A stretch of DNA of 64,000 bases, taken from assembly GCA_019828595.1 (NCBI GenBank), contig JAHQRK010000009.1, forward strand, positions 1,240,001 through 1,304,000. Reading direction: 5' to 3'. The position numbers were made by a program, and so were the translations under genes. Positions 11,372 through 22,088 of the stretch are shown one piece after another (the first letter of the stretch is position 1; every line of letters starts with the position of its first letter). This DNA comes from Aphanomyces cochlioides. Taxonomy: Eukaryota; Oomycota; Saprolegniomycetes; Saprolegniales; Verrucalvaceae. Under the pieces are notes generated by a model. It did no database searches, was not told the DNA's origin, and worked only from the letters and a program-made list of their open reading frames with translations.

Positions 11372-13225
11372 ATGACAGAGACCACGCCCTTGCTACCGAC
11401 TCGACGACCGCAGCGGGCTATCCACACTAACCGCTCTGTATTCCTTGCTGTCATCTCGATCGTCGCGCTTTTTGGCGTCGTTTTGGTCCATCGGTTTGAC
11501 GTTTCGAAAGTTTTGAGAGCTTCCACCGTCAATGGTGGTCGCGACGACATCCTTGTCAATGGTTCCAACAACATTGATGAAGACGACGACGATGAAGATG
11601 ACGATATTCCACTTGGCGTCCTGGACAAAGTTGAGAACTGTGTTCCGTTTGCGATTTCGTCGACGTTCAATGGCACCATAGGCACCGTGACGTGGTCGAC
11701 GGGACGCATGTACAAGGAAGGCAAAGATGAAGAATGGATTGAATGCGGACGAGGAGTCGGTGGACTCCAATTGCGTGAAGTTGGCTCGTCCATTTATGTT
11801 CCATTTGAGAGCCGCTCATCCCGCAACAAGACTTCCAACGTGACGATCCATTCTGTCGTCCTCACAGCTCTCAATGCATCCTCCGCCTACGACTTCATTG
11901 TTGGCTCTTCGCATCACGGGTACTCAAACCTCCATCGCCTTGGACGCAACCTCGAGTACGCATCCACAGAAGCCTTCCGTTGCCGACCGGTTCGTCTCCG
12001 CACTGCTTACGGCGCTACTCCTGATGCATACTCCTTCCAGTGGGCCTCCGAAGAAGGCTGCACTGCTGGTGACGCTCGTGTTGTGATTGAAGAAGGCACG
12101 TCTGCGGCTTTCACCTCGTCGATGATCGTTTCAGCGAAGCGATTCACCTTTGACTCCCGCCTGGAGCATGTCGCCTTTGCTTCACGGCTCAAGGCCAACA
12201 CGCGCTACTCGTACTACGTCGAGTCCACAGCGTACAGCCCGTCGATCGTTCATTCCTTCCACACGCCTCCCGGCGCTGGTGACCTCTCTGCTCCTTTTCG
12301 TCTGCTTGTTACTGGTGATATTGGCTACCAGAATGCCGCGACGCTGCCGATGATGCAAGCTCAAGTGGCACGAGGTGAAGTCGATGGCGTGATTTCAGTC
12401 GGCGATTATGCCTACGACCTCCATACTTCTCATGGCCGAGTCGGCGATATCTTCCTCACGGAGATGGAACCCATCGCTGCGAGTGTTCCCTTTATGGTCG
12501 CCATGGGCAACCACGAAGTGAAGCGGAAGTTCAGCCATTACACGAACCGCTTCCAGCTCATGCCCGCGCATGATACACTCGCGAACGGGCTGCGCAACAA
12601 CTGGTTCTACTCGTACAACGTTGGCCTCGTGCACTTTGTTGTGCTCTGCACTGAGATTTACTTCAAATCGAGTGAACCAGGTCTCATCGAGCGGCAACAT
12701 GCGTGGCTTGCGGAAGACCTGACAGCTGCCAATGCCAACCGCACAGCCGCGCCGTGGATCATTGTGATCGGCCATCGTCCGCTCTACTGTACGAGCGACG
12801 ATCAATGCGATGGTCCAGCGGCCGTGCTGCGGGACGCATTTGAAGATCTCTTCTACGACGTGGGCGTTGATTTGTATCTCTGTGGACACCAGCACAACTA
12901 CGAGCGCATGTATGACGTCTACCGGAATCAAACGTCCAGGAAGACAGTCGACATGGGTGCGACCACGTACATCTTGACTGGTGCAGCGGGCCAGTCGAAA
13001 GTGCTCCCGATCCACAAACCATTCGAGCGTCCGCGCGCTCCTTACACTTCATTCCGGAACACAATCTTTGGCTTTAGCCGTCTCGTCGTCCACAACGCGA
13101 GCCATCTCCACTGGCAACAGGTCGAATGCGATCCATTCAATCCTGCCGCGTATAACGTCAACGGCCATGCCGTCGACGACGTCTGGCTCGTCCAGAACCA
13201 CCACGGTAGCTTTAACTTATCCTAA
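11372..13225 (+). CDS. Purple acid phosphatase, metallophosphoesterase with N-terminal membrane anchor
   Basis: A binuclear-metal phosphatase that hydrolyses phosphate monoesters, probably outside the cell or in the endomembrane system. A single uninterrupted exon of 617 residues. Residues about 22-42 form a hydrophobic signal anchor (SVFLAVISIVALFGVVLV), followed by an acidic stalk. A fibronectin-like domain comes next, then the catalytic domain. The five metal-ligand blocks are in order: TGDIGY, GDYAYD, MGNHE, VIGHRP and CGHQHNYER. The conserved aromatic around the Fe-ligand Tyr of GDYAYD is present. It is unusual here in lacking introns. Confidence 0.92.
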   Translation: MTETTPLLPTRRPQRAIHTNRSVFLAVISIVALFGVVLVHRFDVSKVLRASTVNGGRDDILVNGSNNIDEDDDDEDDDIPLGVLDKVENCVPFAISSTFNGTIGTVTWSTGRMYKEGKDEEWIECGRGVGGLQLREVGSSIYVPFESRSSRNKTSNVTIHSVVLTALNASSAYDFIVGSSHHGYSNLHRLGRNLEYASTEAFRCRPVRLRTAYGATPDAYSFQWASEEGCTAGDARVVIEEGTSAAFTSSMIVSAKRFTFDSRLEHVAFASRLKANTRYSYYVESTAYSPSIVHSFHTPPGAGDLSAPFRLLVTGDIGYQNAATLPMMQAQVARGEVDGVISVGDYAYDLHTSHGRVGDIFLTEMEPIAASVPFMVAMGNHEVKRKFSHYTNRFQLMPAHDTLANGLRNNWFYSYNVGLVHFVVLCTEIYFKSSEPGLIERQHAWLAEDLTAANANRTAAPWIIVIGHRPLYCTSDDQCDGPAAVLRDAFEDLFYDVGVDLYLCGHQHNYERMYDVYRNQTSRKTVDMGATTYILTGAAGQSKVLPIHKPFERPRAPYTSFRNTIFGFSRLVVHNASHLHWQQVECDPFNPAAYNVNGHAVDDVWLVQNHHGSFNLS

Positions 13226-13354
13226 CAGAGAGAGACTCTTGAGATTCGTCGTGGTTGCGACGGCAGAGGTGGTGGTGGACGTGGAGCGTCGGTGCATTTG
13301 ATTGGTCATGAGCAAGTTTAAATCCACATCGACAATAAAATTAAACTTTTGGCC

Positions 13355-14393
13355 ATGGAACGCTATCAAAAGCTCGAGAAGATTGGCGAAGGCACGTATG
13401 GCATCGTGTACAAAGCCAAGGATCGCGTGACGGGCGAAGTGATTGCGCTCAAGAAGATCCGTCTCGAAGCTGAAGACGAAGGGATTCCAAGCACGGCGAT
13501 CCGCGAGATCTCGCTGCTCAAAGAGCTCCAACACAGCAACATTATCCGATTGTACAACATTGTCCACACGGAACGCAAGCTCACGCTCGTCTTTGAATAC
13601 CTCGACCAGGACTTGAAGAAGTATTTGGATGTGTGCGAGAAAGGCTTGGAAAGACCCATCCTCAAGTCGTTTCTCCATCAGTTGCTCCAAGGTATTGCGT
13701 ACTGCCACCAACACCGCGTCTTGCATCGGTAAGTGCATTGCGCAATCCCAAACGTCGCTCACACGCGCATCTAGCGACTTGAAGCCGCAAAATCTCTTGA
13801 TCAACCGGGAAGGAGAGCTCAAATTGGCCGATTTTGGCTTGGCCCGAGCATTTGGGATCCCCGTGCGCAGTTACACGCATGAAGTCGTCACGCTCTGGTA
13901 CCGCGCGCCGGATGTTCTCATGGGCTCTCGGTACGATCGCATCATGCGAATTCCACGGATCTAAGGACGTCAATTCGTGTAGGAAATACTCGACGCCTGT
14001 CGACATTTGGAGCATCGGTTGCATCTTTGCAGAGATGGCGAACGGTGGACCACTCTTTGCCGGCACGTCTGAAGCCGACCAACTCGACCGCATCTTTCGT
14101 CTGTTGGGCACGCCGACTGTCGACATTTATCCCGGCATTACTGATCTACCCGAGTACAAGGTATGTGTCCAAGGCTCTCCATGTTCATCGTGCTAAGCGT
14201 GTGACTCTTGTAGCCGGATTTCCCAGTATACCCTGCGCCTGACTCTCTAGCGCACTTGGTGCCATCTCTCGACGAGAACGGATTAGATCTACTGGAACAG
14301 ATGCTGCGCTACGACCCGGCCAAGCGCATCACCGCCGTGGATGCGCTGAAGCACCCGTACTTTGCCGGCATCAACATGTCGGCGTCGACGTGA
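13355..14393 (+). CDS. Cyclin-dependent kinase of the CDK1/CDK2 type (PSTAIRE)
   Basis: A Ser/Thr kinase that drives the cell cycle when bound to a cyclin. The P-loop GEGTYGIVY includes the inhibitory Thr/Tyr pair. The cyclin-binding helix is the canonical PSTAIRE. HRDLKPQN, DFGLAR and the activation segment ([13 protein letters not shown]) are intact. Three introns (13729-13774, 13931-13982, 14161-14213) are removed to give one frame. The ATG at 13355 is chosen because it gives the standard N-terminus [13 protein letters not shown]. The length of about 295 residues is typical. The upstream gap to the phosphatase is only 129 bp. Confidence 0.92.
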
Positions 14394-14498
14394 AAGCTCG
14401 AATTGTTGTATGTTGAGAGTCTCGTGGTTGGCTGTCGGAGACGTCGGGTCGTAATATAGATGAGTCGTTCATCCATGGCTTTCCATTCCTTCATTTCT

Positions 14499-17400
14499 CT
14501 ACAGCTGCGCTTGCAACGCACGGAGCGTCGCCATGCTCTCTGTCAAACTCGTCTGGTCCACGCGGGCTTGCACCACGCGCTCTTGGTCTTGTGCTTGGAT
14601 TTCTTCCGGCACGCGAGTGGCATACAGCGGATCGTCCATCTTGGCCAGCAGCGACTGCAACGTCTTCTCGGCTTTCACCAAGCGCTTGTCCAGTCGAGAG
14701 AGCTCCGCAGCGAGTCGTTCACCAGTGTTGACGTTCACAGTGAGCGGCATCCACACGCGGCACATCTCGGAAATCGACTGCGAGAGTTTCGTGCCGCCTG
14801 TCGCTGGTGCAGCGGCGACGAGATCGACATTTCCAGCGCGGCATTGGATTCGGACATCCTATTTCCATGGTGGGGATGGATTCCATGGTGATGTCTACCT
14901 CGAGGTTGCGTTGCAAGAGGTCCATCAAGGCCGGATCGGTGCATTCAATGACCAAATTGCCAGCGTCCCTATCCATGTCCATCAGGTCTTGCTAGAAAAA
15001 TATTCCTACGCGGCCGCATCGTAGTCTGGCACCAGCGTCTTCCGTGTATGCTTGAGAGAGCGCACTGCATGCATGACGTCCAGGACGACCTACAGACGCT
15101 TTTGTCCGGAAATGTCCGAGAGACTGGGGGCTTTACCTGCATACTGGCTTCCGCGTCGAGATCGCGCCACTGCGCGACTTCGTCGACGGATGGGAAGGCT
15201 GCTTCCATGAGTGACGCGCTTTGCTTGGCGTCGGCATTTTGAGCCATGAGTCTTTGCCATAATTCCTCCGTGACAAATGGCATAAAAGGATGCAAGAGTC
15301 GAACCGAGACGTCCAAGCAGCGCACGAGTGTTGCTTGTGCGCTCTGCTGCCTTGGTGTGCCATCCTACACGACAAACTCGATCGTCAGGAGACTGCGGCG
15401 ACTTTCAGTTTTGCCTCTTGGTAGAGAATGGATTTGCTGAATTCAATGTACACGTCACAGAGCTCTTGGATGAAGAATCGCTGCGCCGCCGTCGCGCTGA
15501 CTGCGAGGTGGAAAGAGTTAAAGCCATCATGCGATTTAGCGACGGCATCCGCCTAGCGACAGCAAGTTTCTCTCAACTTTTAATGGAAAAGCGTACCATG
15601 CGACTGAGGATCCATCGCTCAGCGAGCCCCATGTGCGGTCGTAGACCCTCCAACGGCTTGGCGTTCGGCGGCAAAAGCGGATATGCGTATCGAAAGGCAT
15701 TCCACATCTTGTTGCAAAAATGGCGAGACGCGATAACTCGCTGGACGTCCATGTTGATCTGTCGGCCTGCGCGAATGACACCTAGCTGCAGCGTTCACGA
15801 GGTACCTTGAGAGAGATAAGTGGCCAATGTCAGGCGCAAGGCGTCCGTGCCGCAGGATGGAATGCCAGTCGGGAATTCCTTTTTGAGCTCTTTTTCAGCG
15901 CGCGTGCGCTCTTTCGGGTCGAGATTTCCATGCTGAATGCCATCGAGAAGTTGATGGAGGTCAATGCCAGCAATGACATGCAATGGGTCGATGACATTGC
16001 CGAGACTCTTGGACATCTTGCGCCCGCTCTTGTCTCGCACCATGGGATGCAACCAAACTTTCTCGAAGGGTTGCTGGCCGCTCAGCTAATCCATGCGCTG
16101 CATGAGAGAGAGAGCGTCTAGTCGAGCGTCTACCTCGGAGCAGAGCATGCTCATGCGCGCGACCCAGAAGAACAAAATGTCGGCGCCGGTCTCCATCACG
16201 TTGAGGGGATACCTCGAGCGAATCGCGTCGGGAACTTTATCTTCCTTTGGCCATTCCTACAGTTGATGGCATTGCATTCCCATGATGTAATTCACGTAGA
16301 GTACCAAGGAGGACAAAGGCAGGAGGGCAGAGCTAAACCACGTATCCAAGACATCTTCATCTTGTTTGAGCGTGTACTCGACGCCATTGCCGAGGAGTTT
16401 CTTGGCTTGTTCATGAGCCTCCGCCTCGGATCGCGCCACGATCCATTCGTTTTCCTTGGCGACTGTAAGAGCGTCCGATTGAATGCGGTACGCGGGGATA
16501 CGATGGCCCCACCAGAGCTGTCGCGAGACGCACCAGTCTTGAATATTGTCGAGGAAATGAAACCAAGTCTGGTTGTGTTGCGACGGCTCCAGCACCATAT
16601 CTTGAGATCGCACGGCCTACAAATGCGTCCATGGCACGCATCGTATCCAAAGTTTACCTGCGCCGACTTGGCGGCCATGGAATCGCACTTGACAAACCAT
16701 TGCGGCATCAAATAAGGCTCGATAACATTGCCAGAGCGAGAGCAAAGTGAGACTGACGTCGGGTGGTCAATCTACAGCGCCACGTCATTCCTCCTCAAGA
16801 TTGCTGGAATACCTTCTCAACGTACAAGCCCATCTCGTCCAACATCGCGACCATCTTGGCGCGAGCGTCAAAGCGATCCAAGCCGTTAAATGCCGCAATC
16901 GGCGTCACCATCTTGGCTAGCTTGTCCATGACGACGACTTCAGGGAGGCTATGGCGCTCAGCACATGCGAAATCATTGGCGTCGTGCGCTGGTGTGATCT
17001 TCACGACACCAGTTCCAAGCTCAGGATTGACCAAGATCGCATCGAGGACGATCGGTAGCCGCTCGTTTGTGAATGGATGGACGACGTGCTTTCCATGGAG
17101 ATGCGTGTAGCGCGAGTCTTCAGGATGAATCGCCAAAGCAACGTCGCCGAGAATCGTTTCCGGGCGAGTCGTGTCCACGAGAATGTATTCGTCATCTGCG
17201 CCGTCGACCTGGACAAAATGTCAACCTCATGGACAAGTTTTTCACATGGACCGACCTTGTATTTGAAACGATGCATGACGCCAAACTCGACGGGCTGCGC
17301 ACGGCCAGGAATCGGCAGCAATGTGCGCTTTGTCAGTGGCACAGAGTCGACTTCGATGTCTGAAATGGCCGTCTGGAGCGTCGGACACCTACAAAATGCA

Positions 17401-18124
17401 AGATCGACGTCAAAAAGTCGTCAAGGAGATGCTCGACGCACCAATTGACCATGCGCCTGTGGCGGTAGACAAGGCCTTTGGCATGGAGGCGGCAAAATGC
17501 GTTGACCACAGCTTCAGACCTGAAAAGATCACATTAAAGTGTCTGGATGAGTCCAAAAGATGCATACCGTGTCGCGTCGAGCGTGAAGAATGTGTGATCC
17601 TTGTTCAAAAGAGCGCCAAGTCGTTCCAATTGCACCAAGATGCGAGAGCCGTACGTTTCGTTCCACGCATGGACGTGCTTGAGGAATTCGTCGCGGCCGA
17701 TATCATGACGAGAGAGTTTGTGTTCTTTCCAGAGCTTCTTCTCGACGACGCTTTGCGTTGCAATCCCAGCATGATCAAGGCCTGGGATCCACAACACGTC
17801 AAAGCCTTTCATACGGTGATACCGCGCCAATGCGTCCTGGATCGTCACTGTCAAGGCATGACCAATGTGCAGTGCGCCAGTGATGTTGGGAGGAGGAAGC
17901 AACATGGTGAAACTCTGCTTTGCAGACGAAGACTTGGTCGACTGGAGATTGGATTCCCAGTACGCTTGCCATCCTTCCTCGACTGCAGATGGATCATACG
18001 TCGACGCCATTGGCTCCACCAACACTCGGGTCTTAATGCTCTCTGGAAGCGTCGTAGCACTCCGAGATAAGCGAAAGAGCGCGCGATTTGGCCGCCGACC
18101 GAGTGCCCACGCGCCCAAGATCAT
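14499..18124 (-). CDS. Valyl-tRNA synthetase, probably dual cytosolic/mitochondrial
   Basis: Class I aminoacyl-tRNA synthetase that charges tRNA-Val. The HIGH motif is read in GALHIGHAL (near 17870) and KMSKS in [10 protein letters not shown] (near 16015). Editing-domain sequence ([11 protein letters not shown]) lies near 17170. The C-terminus is the coiled-coil tail typical of ValRS ([20 protein letters not shown]). The first Met (18124) precedes an Arg-rich, acid-poor stretch like a mitochondrial presequence. A second Met about 38 codons later begins the cytosol-type start ([14 protein letters not shown]). Many introns of about 40-50 nt interrupt it. It is divergent from the TPR gene, 156 bp away. 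Confidence 0.9.
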
Positions 18125-18280
18125 GCCTTCAAGAGCGTCAAACCACTTTTGATTTCAACCAATTATATCGAAATCGACATGGCAACACCCAACGAGAACA
18201 AATCCACGACTCCTCATTGCGAGAAAAGCTACACGCTGCATGAACGCAGTCCTTTCGACGCTCATTGTCCGTCCTGAGGC

Positions 18281-21200
18281 ATGCTCAGTTGTGGCATGGC
18301 ACTGCGATCGATGTTAGATGATACCCAGACAATTGAGCGGCCCGCCGTCAATGACTTCAACGACAAAGTCTCAATCCTTGAGCAGATTGAGCCCTTGTTG
18401 CTTGCAGCAGACTCTTCTCAAGATCAGCGCATGGAGGGACTATGACTGGGATCTAGGAAGCCTCTTAAGCGTTGAAGAGAAGGGAGTGGCGATGATGTAG
18501 TCGCCCGGTTTCACGAGACAGTTTCACGAGATTGAACAGACAAAGCAGACGATGGAGCAAGATCATGTCAACGTGCCGTCCGTCCCAGACAAGAAAGCGA
18601 GGGAACATCAAGCGATGGACTTGTATCAAAAGGCAAGTTGAATGGTTTGGATGCGTGTCGTGACGATCTCTAGGGCGTGGAAATTGCGCACGGTGCTTCA
18701 ACGCATGACGAACACGTCCGTGCGATCGAACTCTTCAGCATGGCAATTTCCATCCGACCGAACCACGCTCGGTATTTCTGCTCACGGTCTTCTCTCCATG
18801 TCTTTGCTCGACTCTGACGACGTCTGCAGGGGAAACAGCTTTCGATCGATCAACGAACATGAGACGGCCGTGAAAGATTTCACGTTGGCCATTGAACTCG
18901 AGCCTGAATGTCCAACGTACTACGCCAACCGAGGAGCGAGTCGTCGCAAGGTCCGCCGCTCTTCCATTCGATTCTCATCGTCGCACACTGCGTAGTTGGG
19001 CCAGACTGCCGATGCTTTGGAAGATTTCACGATTGCAATCGAGCTCGATACGAAGAAGGTATGAGCTCACTGGTATCCCCTGAGGTGTGATCCTGACGGC
19101 GAAGGGCAACCACTACTTCAACTGCGCAAGCGTTCTCTCGGACGCGGGATATTACGCGGAAGCCATCGTCGACTTTACAAAAGCGCTCGAGGATTCAAGC
19201 GGCGGGCCTCGCATGGAATTCCGCGCTCTCCACAGTCGTGGAAATTGTTACCGTCGCATGGGCAACCTCAGTACTCTCTCCATGACCCCTTCTTACTGAT
19301 GTTCCTGTGGTGGATAGAACTTTGTGAAGCCGACATGCTCCAAGCCATCAAGCTCGAGCCGCGCAATCCCGTCGGATACAACTCGCTAGGTCAATGCTAC
19401 ATCGAGGTATGCCATCCTCCTCATGGAAACGTCAATGCTCTTGGCCGTCAGTTCGGCGACGTCGACAATGCCGTCAAGAATTTCACATCAGCGATCAACT
19501 TGCAAGACTCGAACGCCACGTACTTGAATAACCGCGGCCAGGCTCTCTTCCGCCAGGTATGCTCCAGCAAGATGACGAGGAAAGCGATGGATCTTGCTAG
19601 GGACGGGACTCGTTCCGAGCGGCATTGATCGACTTCAACGCCGCCATCAAAGTCGACGGGAAAGATCCTCAAGCATATTACAACCGAGGACTCGCTCGTC
19701 TTGCCATTGCGTTCGAGGAGATCGTCAAGAAAGACAACGCCAAGCATGCTGCCGACATCAAGCTGGCGATGACAGAACCTGGCGATTCCGACGACGAAGG
19801 ATGCAAAGACGCCACTTCGAAGCTACTACTCCTGTCAACGACGTCGCAGAAGGAGCTAGACAATTCAATGCCCAACTCTGCTCAGCTGACGGGTGTCATG
19901 AGCACAGAGGAACAGCTCGAAGCGGCGATTGCAGACTTGGACATGGCGTGCGCATTGGAACCAAAGTCGACGCGGTATCTCTATGGCAAAGCCATGGTCG
20001 AGCACTTGAAAGCGCTTCGCTTGGCGGACGTCCAGGAGACCAAGACGACTCTTGAAGCCGTGCTGAGGAATGACTCCGCGCATGTATTCCACGACGCTCA
20101 CGGCTTGACTCACTCAGGAGGATGGTCGTAGATTGCGTCGCGGTACCATCTCGCCATGCTCTACCATGCCGAGAAGAAGTACGACAACGCGGTGGAGGAG
20201 CTCACCGACTTGATCGATCGCATACCGACGGAGCCGCGGTTCTATCAAGCGAGGGGCCTTGTATTCCAAGAGATTGGGATGCATGAGCTCGCCATCGACG
20301 TCAGTCCATGATTCCGAAGCGCCGCCGTGACGACATGCGTCTCTGTAGGATTTTACAACTGCTCTGTCGACGACGTCAACCTCCATATACTTGTACCATC
20401 GCGGAGAAAGTTTCCTGAGGCTCGGCAACTTTCAAAAGGCCGTCGACGACCTCACAGCTGCCATCAATCTCGATTCCACAGGCACTGCCGCCATGTACAA
20501 CGCACGAGGACTCGCGCAACGAAATCTTGGGCTCTTTGACGATGCGATTGCCGATCTCACGGTACAAATCCGCGCCATCCTCATGGTGTATCTCCATGGT
20601 CTCTCTCTAGATGTGCATAGACCTGCACAAGCGAAATGCATGCTATCGTCTTCATCGAAGTCTGTGCTACATCGACACAAAGCAGTATGAAAGAGCGCTC
20701 GACGACTTGAACGTCGGATTGCGCTTGACGCCGAGAGACTCGAGGTACATGACGGCGATGTCGACGCAAGCTGATTCCTCTCCGTTAGACTGCTATCCAA
20801 TGCTGGCCTTGCGTGCTTTCATCTGCGAGACTTTGAAGACTCGATCAACAAGCTCATGCAGGCTCTCAAGTACAATCCACCCGAGGAGACGCTGAGCGAC
20901 CTGTAAGTTGTCGTGGCATTGCAGGCACAGGATCATGGTCGGTCTCGTAGGTACTATCATCTCGGCCTTGGGTTTGCCAACTTGGACGAACACATGCAAG
21001 CCGTGGAGTACTTCACGTACGCGATCGACCAGACGACAAGCCGCCAATGCAAAATCAAATACGTCCATGAACGGGCCAAGGCATTGCAGCTCGAAGGATA
21101 TCATGAAGAGGTAGAGCAACGCCGATCATCCTCGTGATATGAGTCACTCTGCAGGCCATTGTCGATTTTTCCCTCGTGCTTCATCATAACCCGACGAATG

Positions 21201-21385
21201 CCCATGCGCATTTTCGACGCGCCTTTGCCTACAAAGCCCTGGGCGATCTCCAAGCGTGTGGCGACGACCTTGAAAAAGCAAAGCTCCTTGATCCGCTGAA
21301 CCCGAAGCTCGTGACAAACTACAAGACCCTCCATGACATCGAATGCGTTGTTCTCTGCGCACCAGGCCAAGAAACAGAGTACTGA
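18281..21385 (+). CDS. Multi-TPR repeat protein
   Basis: A protein built of tetratricopeptide repeats, which act as protein-interaction scaffolds. Repeats such as ETAVKDFTLAIELEPECPTYY and AEAIVDFTKALEDSSGG recur throughout, each exon carrying about one repeat. At least ten short introns must be removed. The 5' end is an inference: ATG at 18281, then introns near 18363-18403 and 18486-18521 give an unbroken frame into the first repeats. One intron (near 18632) appears to be GC-AG. The last exon ends at the TGA at 21383-21385. A decayed copy of this last exon lies 250 bp downstream, in the HSP90 promoter region. TPR proteins are common HSP90 partners, but no partner motif is seen here. Confidence 0.75.
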
Positions 21386-21628
21386 CGTGACTGACGGACG
21401 GACGGCCGAGAAGTTTACCTCCACGATGTAGCGAAATGTTCAACCTTGAACTACACTGTACGAGAGTTACCATGACAGCGTGGCTTCTATTCCTCCAGCA
21501 TACATGCATACTGTGTGCACCACAAGCCTCCTGCATCCTAGCGACTCCAACAAATCATCTCAGCTCTGCTCACTTCGAATCGCACTATTGAAGTTTCCAT
21601 GATATCAATTCGGTTACCTCTGCTGACG

Positions 21629-21760
21629 TTCTGGAAAAAGCAAAGCTGCTCGATCCGTTGAATCTCCAAGCTCGTCATCTTTGAGCAGGCCCTCCACGAC
21701 GTTGACTTCGTTGCTCTCCAGGCCAAGAAACAGAGTATTGACGAGACGGAACGACGGACG
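21629..21760 (+). pseudogene. Remnant of the TPR gene's last exon, left arm
   Basis: The sequence resembles 21267-21400 of the TPR gene: a LEKAKLLDPLN-like segment, the CTCCA(T/C)GAC block, then CCAGGCCAAGAAACAGAGTA and the GACGGACG stretch. It has an early stop and indels, so it is non-coding debris. It sits about 330-460 bp upstream of the HSP90 ATG. It suggests an old tandem duplication or recombination at the TPR/HSP90 border. Confidence 0.65.
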
Positions 21761-21881
21761 TGCGATGGAATGGCGCCACGGGTGGTGACGTTGTACTGAG
21801 TGGGGCAAGATACGTTGGTGGCTGCCTCTGATTGGCTGATGCGTCATTCATCAAAAGACACCAGCGACAGTCCAGGGGAGT

Positions 21882-21902
21882 TTATCCGGAGATCATCCGG
21901 AT
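21882..21902. promoter_or_regulatory. TTATCCGGA and ATCCGGAT elements, HSP90 promoter
   Basis: TTATCCGGA at 21882-21890 and palindromic ATCCGGAT at 21895-21902 lie about 190-207 bp upstream of the HSP90 ATG. They are mirrored in the right arm at about 30718-30738. Confidence 0.4.
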
Positions 21903-22004
21903 ACCCAAATCTAGAAAGGAACGCAGTCAGTGAACAGACGCTCAGGATTGGCTGATGGGAGATTGGAGGTCTCTGATTGGCGGATGAAGTCCACTTCTCT
22001 TTTC

Positions 22005-22017
22005 GAACTTTCTCGAA
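22005..22017. promoter_or_regulatory. Perfect three-unit heat shock element
   Basis: GAA CT TTC TC GAA matches the consensus nGAAnnTTCnnGAAn for heat shock factor exactly. It lies 72-84 bp upstream of the HSP90 ATG, near several CCAAT-box-like GATTGG words (21952-21982). This fits a heat-inducible promoter. Confidence 0.8.
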
Positions 22018-22088
22018 CCCAGCGGCAGTGGCAGTGGCGTTGGCTCAGAAAGATCACTTTTCAATTTTCCTGGAAATCCACAAGCAAC

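Noticed and set aside
18330..18530. TPR gene seemed to begin with several stop codons
   Set aside because: Two short introns give an open frame from 18281 into the first repeat, though this needs transcript support.
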